A DNA stretch of 53,161 nucleotides from an uncultured Acetatifactor sp. (GTDB taxonomy: Bacteria > Bacillota > Clostridia > Lachnospirales > Lachnospiraceae). Shown piece after piece: positions 33,744-40,504 of this stretch. The position numbers were made by a program, and so were the translations under genes. The stretch's first letter is position 1. The number at the start of each line of letters is the position of its first letter. The DNA is taken from positions 1-53,161 of the forward strand of contig CAJUIA010000030.1 of assembly GCA_910586485.1 (NCBI GenBank), read 5' to 3'. The notes under the pieces were generated by a model. The model was not told the origin of the DNA, did not search any database, and saw only the letters and a list, made by a program, of their open reading frames with translations.

Positions 33744-35660
33744 ATGATTCAGGACGTAGGAGAGATTCGATTCCTGATAAGCAGAATCAGGACGGATAAG
33801 CATATCAGTCAGTGGGATTTAGGGAAAGGCATTTGTTCGGGGCAGCAGATCTCCAAGATAGAAAAAGGGGAGGCGCTGCCTGATTTTTTTCTGATGGAGC
33901 TTCTTTTACAGAGGCTGGGGACCAGTACGGCCAAGTTTGAAATTGCATTGAGTCTGGATGAGTATAAAGAGATTGAAGCCAGGGATGATATTTTGGATGA
34001 TCTGCGGACTGGAAGGCTGATGGAGGCGGAAAATAAGCTTAAGACCTTCTGCAGGGACGCAGGCTCTGATCAGCCGGTGAGACGGATGAGTCGCGTCCGG
34101 CTGTTAGGGCTGCTGGCGTTAGAGCGGGAAGAGTATGAGGCCGCAGAAAAATATCTGGAGGAAGCGGTAGGGCTTACCGTGGGACAGGCGGAGCAGGTCA
34201 GTTTGGAAGGGGGATTGTTTGCAGGTATTGAGTTGGAAAATCTGATTCTGTATGCGCAGATCCTTAATAAGGAGAAGAAAGCGTCTCAGGCCAGGAAGCT
34301 GCTGCAAAAAATATTGGATTATGTAAAAGTGCAGAATATTGATAGCTTGGAGCGAGCAAAGCTGCAGGTTAAGGCGGCAGTAGTATTGGGGAATATTCAA
34401 AGACAGGCACTGGAATATGCTGCCTGCGAAGCCTTGTGTGAAGAGGCACTGGAGCTGCTTCGGGACAATGATCTTGTTCAATGTATGCCATCTTTGTTTG
34501 AGCTGCTTTTGTCATTATACGAAGAGACCGGACAGCAGGAGAAGGCGGTGCGGATTACCTGCTGGAAGGAGACACTGGAAGAGATTTATGCCTGTTTCGG
34601 ACTGGATGCTTCCATGATTGACAAGCTGTATTTTAACTCCTGTACCGGCCAGTATTATCTGATCGGGGAGATGATCAGGGAGGAACGAAGGGCCAAAGGC
34701 ATGTCTCAGGAGGAACTGATGGAAGGAATTTATCAGGAGCCGGCTACCCTGTCACGGGTGGAGAACGGGCAGAAGCCCGACAGGAAAAAGCTGAGGCAGC
34801 TCATGGATAAGCTGGACATGAGCGGATGGCGTTATGCGGGAGCAGTGGCTACGGAGGATTACCGTGTGCTGGAGATGAACGCGGAGATCGAACGGCTTTT
34901 GTGCCGGCATGAGGAAGAAAAAGCGGTATGGATGGCGGAGCAGATGAAAAAACAGGTAGATTTATCTGTGCCGGAGAACAGACAGCAGGTGGAGGGACTG
35001 GAGCTTGAGAGCCAGTTTCGCAGGGGAGAGCTGAAGCCGGAAGAGGCGTATAGAAAAGCGGAAGAGCTGTTGCGGCTGACTTATGATAAGAAGGCGGAGC
35101 GGGTGCCATTTCGAAGAGAGCTGCATTTAATGAATAGTATGTGTATGTATCTGCAGCGCATGGGACGAAGGGAGGAAGCAATTTCCGAATATCAAAAGAT
35201 ATTAGGGTACTACGAAAAGAGCAGGGTGCGGGCAAGATACCATTTCCTGTCGGTAGAGTTGATCTTAGATAATATGTCTTTATACATGGCTCATGCCGGG
35301 CATATGCAGGAAACGGAAAAATGGTCTGAAAGAATAGTGATGCAGGGATTGCATAACGGAAAGATTAATACTTTCCATTATGGACTCAACAATTTGATTA
35401 GTGTGGCGGAGTACAGGGCCGAGAAAATGGCGGGAGGCCTGATTGATTTTACATCTGAAGAAACGGATATTCTGTATGAAGGCGTCAGAAAAAAATGTCT
35501 GCAATATGCAAAATGGGCCATTCATATCACAGACATATTTAAACAGTATTTAATGAAAACACGTTTTATAAATTTTGTAAAAGAAAATCTGGGCATGGAT
35601 ATAATAGAAAGTCAGCTTATGTTAGTTGCGGCATCTTCTTCGAAAAGAGGGCAGTCATAG
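33744..35660 (+). CDS. Dual-XRE, TPR-like transcriptional regulator (RRNPP-like)
   Basis: A 638-residue cytoplasmic regulator. An XRE helix-turn-helix lies at about residues 7-60 (ISQWDLGKGICSGQQISKIE). Helical repeats of TPR type cover about 75-290 (LALEREEYEAAEKYLEEAVG and others). A second XRE domain lies at about 307-362 (MIREERRAKGMSQEELMEGI, then LSRVENGQKP). More TPR-like helices run to about 600 (YLQRMGRREEAISEYQKILG). N-terminal XRE plus TPR is the architecture of RRNPP peptide receptors (PlcR, Rgg, ComR, PrgX), but two XRE domains and this length are not typical of the named members. GGGAGA precedes the ATG. A 59-codon secreted-peptide ORF converges on it and overlaps its last 49 nt, and a peptide importer lies upstream. 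Peptide binding is inferred, not shown. Confidence 0.85.
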   Translation: MIQDVGEIRFLISRIRTDKHISQWDLGKGICSGQQISKIEKGEALPDFFLMELLLQRLGTSTAKFEIALSLDEYKEIEARDDILDDLRTGRLMEAENKLKTFCRDAGSDQPVRRMSRVRLLGLLALEREEYEAAEKYLEEAVGLTVGQAEQVSLEGGLFAGIELENLILYAQILNKEKKASQARKLLQKILDYVKVQNIDSLERAKLQVKAAVVLGNIQRQALEYAACEALCEEALELLRDNDLVQCMPSLFELLLSLYEETGQQEKAVRITCWKETLEEIYACFGLDASMIDKLYFNSCTGQYYLIGEMIREERRAKGMSQEELMEGIYQEPATLSRVENGQKPDRKKLRQLMDKLDMSGWRYAGAVATEDYRVLEMNAEIERLLCRHEEEKAVWMAEQMKKQVDLSVPENRQQVEGLELESQFRRGELKPEEAYRKAEELLRLTYDKKAERVPFRRELHLMNSMCMYLQRMGRREEAISEYQKILGYYEKSRVRARYHFLSVELILDNMSLYMAHAGHMQETEKWSERIVMQGLHNGKINTFHYGLNNLISVAEYRAEKMAGGLIDFTSEETDILYEGVRKKCLQYAKWAIHITDIFKQYLMKTRFINFVKENLGMDIIESQLMLVAASSSKRGQS

Positions 35661-35791
35661 CATACATCGGGAGATGTGCTGTACGTAGATACTCCGGAAA
35701 ACATCTGCCAGAAGGAAAAAGCTTTTCCCGGCAAAGCCAGAAGAGCGACTGTAAACATCAGGGCAGTTAATTTTGCGATTCGTTTTTTCAT
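35612..35791 (-). CDS. 59-residue secreted peptide precursor, candidate signal peptide pheromone
   Basis: This short frame has AAGGAGA 7 nt before its ATG and a plausible promoter at 35845-35874. It encodes MKKRIAKLTALMFTVALLAL, then PGKAFS, a classic signal peptide with cleavage expected near residue 26. A hydrophilic tail of about 33 residues follows with Ser/Thr-rich and acidic parts and a Cys-Tyr-Asp-Cys motif at 44-47. The last 49 nt overlap the 3' end of the XRE-TPR regulator, tail to tail. Small exported pro-peptides beside an XRE-TPR regulator are the rule in RRNPP systems. It could instead be a small bacteriocin-like or structural peptide. I recognise no family. Confidence 0.65.
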   Translation of the reverse strand: MKKRIAKLTALMFTVALLALPGKAFSFWQMFSGVSTYSTSPDVCYDCPLFEEDAATNIS

Positions 35792-35844
35792 GTTGAATTC
35801 TCCTTTTCTTTTGTAAAATTTATGTGCCTTCTGTAAAGCGTAAT

Positions 35845-35874
35845 AGTATAATACAATAGGTAAATATTTGAAAA
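35845..35874 (-). promoter_or_regulatory. Promoter of the 59-residue peptide gene
   Basis: Minus strand: TTTTCA, 18-nt spacer, TATACT. The weak -35 abuts the palindrome at 35872-35916, which is where an activator would be expected. Confidence 0.45.
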
Positions 35875-35916
35875 CATGACTTATCTGTAGAAAAATTCAA
35901 CAGATAAGCTATGTTT
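35872..35916. promoter_or_regulatory. 45-bp palindrome between the peptide gene and the lipoprotein gene
   Basis: AAACAT-GA-CTTATCTGT (35872-35888), an 11-nt AT-rich centre, then ACAGATAAG-CT-ATGTTT (35900-35916). Fifteen of 17 positions pair. It lies just upstream of the leftward peptide promoter and 57 nt before the rightward lipoprotein start. Size and symmetry suit a dimeric helix-turn-helix regulator. Confidence 0.65.
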
Positions 35917-35973
35917 GCATACAAAGAGCATCAGCATCATTTGGCGAATGGCACATGTAAAAGGAGCTTATCA

Positions 35974-36801
35974 ATGAAAAAACAGACAGCAGCGGTTATT
36001 GTGACAGTGCTCATTTTCAGCGGGATTACGGCATGTGGGAAAGAGCCGGCAGGAAAGCAGGGAGAAGCCGGTACATATATATACGGGCAGGCAGAAATTC
36101 CTGATATTCCCTGTGGAGACGGCGGCTTTGAGGGCAAGGCTGACCTTTCGCCGGATAGCGGGGACAGCGTTAAGCTGCAGAAGGCCCTTGAATGTATGGT
36201 GTTTGAAACTCATACATTTGGTGATTATACGGTGCGTCTTGTGGGTGATCAGGTAAGAACGGATAAAGATGATTTCCCGGACAGTATATATGCGCAGAAG
36301 CTTAGGGTAGAGGTAGAAAAAAACGGAGAAAAGCTGGCGGAAAGTGTTTTTTATAATGATACAGTGATTTACGTATCACAGTTTTCGACAGAATATCGGC
36401 TTTTTACGGATAAGCTTGGGAGCTATTTGGATGTATATGATCTGGACTGCCCCGTGATTGCCATGCGGTATTATTTTGAAGATGATGACAAAAGAATCGT
36501 GACAAAGGCAGTAGAATTTGCGGTGATAGAAAACGGTGAACTGAACAGTGGCTTTGCGGGTGTGTTTGAAGCGGGTCTTGGCGTAATGCAAAATCTTGAA
36601 GGGGATACTGCAAGGCCGGAAACCATGCTTATGGTAAACAGTACGGACAGCGCAATGTGTCGTGTGGGAATTTTTGAAGCGGATGAATTTACGATAGCTG
36701 ACGGAAAGACGCTGGTTGACGAAACTGCCGGTATCAGGTATGTATTTGATTTTACCGTTCCATTGCAGTTTGAGTTGTTTGCTGCAGAAAAAATAGAATA
36801 A
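35974..36801 (+). CDS. Putative lipoprotein of unknown function
   Basis: A 275-residue exported protein. The lipoprotein signal is KKQTAAVIVTVLIFSGITAC with Cys near residue 21. The mature part is acidic, with alternating strands (YTVRLVGDQV, KLRVEVEKNGEK, YVSQFSTEYRLFTDKLG) that suggest a beta-rich fold. No family recognised. I start at ATG 35974 (AAAGGAGC upstream) rather than the longer frame that begins inside the palindrome. It is divergent from the 59-residue peptide gene, sharing the palindrome, and is followed 73 nt later by the sigma-factor gene. Control by the neighbouring regulator is inferred from position. Confidence 0.75.
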   Translation: MKKQTAAVIVTVLIFSGITACGKEPAGKQGEAGTYIYGQAEIPDIPCGDGGFEGKADLSPDSGDSVKLQKALECMVFETHTFGDYTVRLVGDQVRTDKDDFPDSIYAQKLRVEVEKNGEKLAESVFYNDTVIYVSQFSTEYRLFTDKLGSYLDVYDLDCPVIAMRYYFEDDDKRIVTKAVEFAVIENGELNSGFAGVFEAGLGVMQNLEGDTARPETMLMVNSTDSAMCRVGIFEADEFTIADGKTLVDETAGIRYVFDFTVPLQFELFAAEKIE

Positions 36802-36816
36802 TTTTTTAAAAAGCTC

Positions 36817-36845
36817 CAACCTTTTTCAATTTACGTGTCTATATA
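36817..36845 (+). promoter_or_regulatory. ECF-type promoter before the sigma-factor gene
   Basis: CCAACCTTTTT starts near 36816, and GTCTATATAG starts 16 nt after the AAC (36818-36820). AAC in the -35 and a (C)GTCTA-like -10 are typical of ECF sigma promoters, which often drive their own sigma gene. It lies 30-60 nt before GTG 36875. Confidence 0.5.
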
Positions 36846-36874
36846 GGTGAAAACATTCAGCGAGGCATAAACAA

Positions 36875-38539
36875 GTGAACAGACAGCAGGCAGAGGAAAC
36901 CATAACTGAATATTTGAAGCCTGTATTTGGTTTTGCTTTAAAAAGGTGCAAAAGTATCCAGGATGCAGAAGATCTGTCTCAGGAGATCATGGCAAGAGCG
37001 TTCCGTGCGCTTCTTGCAAAGGATGATATTGCGGACACAGGCAAGTTTATCTGGGCGGTGGCTCATAACGCGTTGAGCAACTATTATCGGGATACCGCTA
37101 AAAGAGTGGTCGGTGTTTCTATTGACGAGGCGGCGGATTTGATCGCAGATTCATGCCTTGAGCCGGATAGGAATGATAATACGGAAGCAATTCATTGTCT
37201 CCAGACAGAGCTTGCATACCTTTCCGGGCTGCAAAGAAGAATTGTGATTGCGTATTATTTTGAGAATCGCAAGCAGGCAGATATTGCCAGAGAATTGAAC
37301 ATCCCTCTCGGTACGGTCAAGTGGCACTTGTTTGAGGCAAAAAAAGAATTGAAGCGAGGTATGGGCATGGCGAGAAAAGCTGGCGAACTCAAATTTAATC
37401 CGATTACATTTTACTCTTACGGCATTAATGGTTCCGTCGGAACAAAGTCTCTGGATGAATTCTTTCGTTCTGCACTGTCTCAGAATATCTGTTACTGTGT
37501 GCGTAATAAGCCTAAAACTATTAACGAGATTGCTGATGATCTGGGGGTTTCTCCCGTATATGTGGAAAACGAAGTCGAATTCCTTGAGGAATACGGTTTT
37601 CTGCAGGTGAGGAAGGACAAGTACATTGGCGGCTTTATCATCAGCGAGCCTTCCGCAGAATTGCTTGCCATGCAGAATAATATGTACAAGCGTGCCGCCG
37701 AACTGTTTGCTAACGATTTGTATGATGCGTTGATCTCTTCCGGCATCCTTGATGATCCGGACATTCGGTGCGGTCAGACTAAGCAGCCGGTTTCTTTGTC
37801 CGATGATTCCGAGCGGGACCGTAATTTTATCCTGTGGTCTCTGATTCCCTATATTGCTGCCTGTTCCGGTGAGAAGCTTCAAAGTGAGAGTATCTCCTTT
37901 GAAGAGGTGGCAACGCTTCGTCCTGACGGCGCACATAATATTTTCCATGCGTCTGTCTTACCCGATGAAACGATTCTGCCGGTGGACTATGTATCCATAA
38001 AGAATTGGTGTGGTCCCATGTGCAGCGGCAACGGTGCGCATATTCTTTGGCAGATCGACAGTATGTGGTCTGACCGCGGAGAGCGCCAGGGATTCCAGGA
38101 TTCCGAAGAGGCCGGACGCATTCTCTTGCTTTATGAGAGAGAACTCGAAGGCCGCCTCTCAAAGGATGAGTATGCGTGGCTGGCCGAGCGTGGCTGTGTG
38201 AAGACCAACGGTGATGACGACGGTTATTTCAGGTCTGTATGGCAGATTGTGGTTTTGGCCGGTAAAGAGGTACAGGAAAAACTGCTTGCCATCGGTGAGC
38301 GGATCAAGGTAAAATACCGGACTGACTTTGAGGCGCTGAAGGCGCCTTATGCGGAGGCAGTAATGGCATCCGTTCCTGCGCATCTTAGAAAGATAAAAGC
38401 GTATGAGCTGCAGTTTGTGTTCCATTCTGACAGTTGGTTTCTGGCACACTGTATTACCACGCTTCTGAAGAACGGTAAATTAAAGGAGCCTGCAGAGGGT
38501 CAAAGAAAGTCTCTGACTATGCTGATTGTAAATGTGTAA
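36875..38539 (+). CDS. ECF-like sigma-70 factor with a long C-terminal extension
   Basis: A 554-residue protein. Region 2 lies at about residues 8-75 (DAEDLSQEIMARAFRALLA, FIWAVAHNALSNYYRD) and region 4 at about 110-165 (LQRRIVIAYYFENRKQADIA, then LNIPLGTVKWHLFEAKKEL), together an ordinary ECF-type sigma. About 390 further residues follow. Residues about 205-250 form a winged-helix-like part (TINEIADDLGVSPVYVENEV), and the remainder is a mixed-fold domain I do not recognise. It may sense a ligand or act as a built-in regulator. No separate anti-sigma gene is seen. The start is GTG with a weak GCGAGG site. Its end overlaps the longer frame of the next ORF; the ABC exporter start is 32 nt downstream. 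Confidence 0.82.
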   Translation: MNRQQAEETITEYLKPVFGFALKRCKSIQDAEDLSQEIMARAFRALLAKDDIADTGKFIWAVAHNALSNYYRDTAKRVVGVSIDEAADLIADSCLEPDRNDNTEAIHCLQTELAYLSGLQRRIVIAYYFENRKQADIARELNIPLGTVKWHLFEAKKELKRGMGMARKAGELKFNPITFYSYGINGSVGTKSLDEFFRSALSQNICYCVRNKPKTINEIADDLGVSPVYVENEVEFLEEYGFLQVRKDKYIGGFIISEPSAELLAMQNNMYKRAAELFANDLYDALISSGILDDPDIRCGQTKQPVSLSDDSERDRNFILWSLIPYIAACSGEKLQSESISFEEVATLRPDGAHNIFHASVLPDETILPVDYVSIKNWCGPMCSGNGAHILWQIDSMWSDRGERQGFQDSEEAGRILLLYERELEGRLSKDEYAWLAERGCVKTNGDDDGYFRSVWQIVVLAGKEVQEKLLAIGERIKVKYRTDFEALKAPYAEAVMASVPAHLRKIKAYELQFVFHSDSWFLAHCITTLLKNGKLKEPAEGQRKSLTMLIVNV

Positions 38540-38570
38540 GCGGCAGGTTAAGCTGAAAAAGGAGGCTGTC

Positions 38571-40163
38571 ATGAAAACTCTGACGAAAAAAGGAAAGCTT
38601 CTATTGGTACTGACCTGCCTGCTTTATTCCGTGGAGTCCGTACTACTTGCCGGTATGGCGTATCAGAAGGGGAAGGTTGTGGAGTATGCGGAAGCCCAAA
38701 GCATGAAAACAATGCTTTGGGCTATATTGCTGGCGATTATTTTGGCATTGCTGGATTATCTTTTAACGGCAGCCGGTGCCTGGAGCAGACTGTCCTTTCT
38801 GGCAAACGGCGAATTGAACATGAAGAGCGGCATCATGAAGAGCATTCTCCGCAGGCCCTTAAAGAGCTTTCGGGGAGAAGAGGATGCCTTTTATCTGAAT
38901 CTGCTGACCACGGATATACAGTTATACAGGGAAGAATTCCTGAACATGTTTCCTTATCTGTTCTCGTCTCTGGCGGCAATTCTTTCTTCCGCTGTCATGC
39001 TGCTTCTTTTAAGCCCCTGGCTGTTGTTGGCGGCAGTGGTGATGGCGGCTGTCCCCATGGTATTCACAAAGCCTTTTACAAAATGGGAAGAGGGTAAGAT
39101 GAAGGTTTATTCTGAGAAGAGCGAGACCTATACCAATACTCTCAAGGAGACCATCGAGGGCTATGAGACGATCTGCACGGGCTGCGGGGAGGAAAGCTTT
39201 CAAAACCGCTATAAGCGGGCGGCGGAAGGGCTTCAAAGGGGATTTTCGGAATACCAGTTTGCCAGTACCATGAGCTTTCAGACCCTGATGAGCGTGGCCG
39301 GGCTTTCCGCCGTTGTCTGCCTGGGGCTGGGGGGCTGGCTGGTGGTGAAAGGGGCATTGTCCGTGGGGATGCTGTTTGCGGCAATCAATTATTTTACATC
39401 CCTATCTAATAATTTTACCAATGTGATCGAATATGGGATTCATATCAGGGCTTCTAAAAAGATCGTGGAAAAGTTAGACGGGCAGAGGCGGATCGAAGGT
39501 ACGCCGGAGAGCGGGGCGGAGCTGGCGGCGCCTCTTGCGGTGTCTTATGAGAAGGTATCCTTTGCCTTCGGTGAGCGGCAGCTTTATCAGGATTTTTCTT
39601 ATGATTTCAAGGCAGGAGGCTGCTATGCCATCGTGGGAGAGAGCGGCAGGGGAAAGTCCACTCTTGTAAAGCTGCTGCTAAAGTACTATGATGATTACTC
39701 CGGCAATATTTTGCTTTCGGGGCAGGATATTCGCAGGCTTTCGGAAAAAGAGATTTATACAAAAACCGGTGTGGTGGATCAGGCCTCTTACCTTTTTAAC
39801 GCCTCTCTCTATGAGAACATTACTTTATTTAGGGAGACGCCGGCTGCAGATTCGCAAGAATATAAGAAGCTGTTGGAAAATTTGAAGCTGACAGCTCTGG
39901 CAAAGCGGGCAGGGGATGCGTCCCTGGGTGATTTCGGTGATCATATATCCGGGGGTGAGCGGCAGCGGATTGCTGTGGCCAGGGCTCTGGCAGGACATCC
40001 CGAACTGCTCATATTTGATGAGCCCGCGGCTTCTCTGGACCCTGTTACAAGAGATCTTTTGAATGAGATGATCTTTTCCCTGCAGGGATACACCAGAATT
40101 GTGATTACACACGACAGGAGGGAGGATTATATTGCAAGGTTTGACGGGGCCGTGATGCTGTGA
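38571..40163 (+). CDS. ABC exporter, fused permease and ATPase
   Basis: A 530-residue half-transporter of the MsbA/LmrA (ABC-B) type. Residues 1-310 hold six membrane segments, and the ATPase follows. Walker A is GESGRGKST, the signature is ISGGERQRI, and Walker B is LLIFDEPAASLD, followed by the switch His in VITHDRR. It lacks an N-terminal C39 peptidase domain, so it would not process double-glycine leaders. I start at ATG 38571 with AAAGGAGG upstream; the longer frame would overlap the sigma gene. Such exporters move lipids, drugs or peptides. Its place after the sigma gene and near two small peptide ORFs makes peptide export possible. Confidence 0.9.
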   Translation: MKTLTKKGKLLLVLTCLLYSVESVLLAGMAYQKGKVVEYAEAQSMKTMLWAILLAIILALLDYLLTAAGAWSRLSFLANGELNMKSGIMKSILRRPLKSFRGEEDAFYLNLLTTDIQLYREEFLNMFPYLFSSLAAILSSAVMLLLLSPWLLLAAVVMAAVPMVFTKPFTKWEEGKMKVYSEKSETYTNTLKETIEGYETICTGCGEESFQNRYKRAAEGLQRGFSEYQFASTMSFQTLMSVAGLSAVVCLGLGGWLVVKGALSVGMLFAAINYFTSLSNNFTNVIEYGIHIRASKKIVEKLDGQRRIEGTPESGAELAAPLAVSYEKVSFAFGERQLYQDFSYDFKAGGCYAIVGESGRGKSTLVKLLLKYYDDYSGNILLSGQDIRRLSEKEIYTKTGVVDQASYLFNASLYENITLFRETPAADSQEYKKLLENLKLTALAKRAGDASLGDFGDHISGGERQRIAVARALAGHPELLIFDEPAASLDPVTRDLLNEMIFSLQGYTRIVITHDRREDYIARFDGAVML

Positions 40164-40269
40164 TTTTAACAAGCTGCGTTCTACAGCGGAGTCATGTTTT
40201 TATATGGAGTCTGTGGATATAATACATTTTAAGCAGTTCCATATCAAATAACAGGAAGGAGTAGAACAA

Positions 40270-40398
40270 ATGAAGAAAAAAGAGATCGCAATCCTATTTG
40301 TCATCCTGCTGCCTTTGTTGCTTTTAGGGCGTTATGCAGCCGAAAGAGAAGAAAGAGCAAAGAGATTTTGGTGCATGAAGGCAATGTTAAAAAAGTAA
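40270..40398 (+). CDS. 42-residue single-span membrane peptide
   Basis: A short frame with GGAAGGAG 9 nt before its ATG. It encodes KKKEIAILFVILLPLLLLG, a membrane span or signal segment with a basic start, then a charged tail (RYAAEREERAKRFWCMKAML and two Lys). A possible -10 (TATAAT) lies about 55 nt upstream, after the exporter gene. It may be a small membrane subunit of the exporter, a signal peptide precursor or a toxin-like peptide; none can be chosen. The rest of the 40164-40504 gap holds nothing else I can support. Confidence 0.55.
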   Translation: MKKKEIAILFVILLPLLLLGRYAAEREERAKRFWCMKAMLKK

Positions 40399-40504
40399 TG
40401 TACTTTACTTAAGTGGACATGTTTTATTCCCTCCGGGCATATATATTAACAATTCCGGACAACTCCGGAAGGCTGTTAAAAATATGCTTCGGGGGGATTT
40501 CTTT

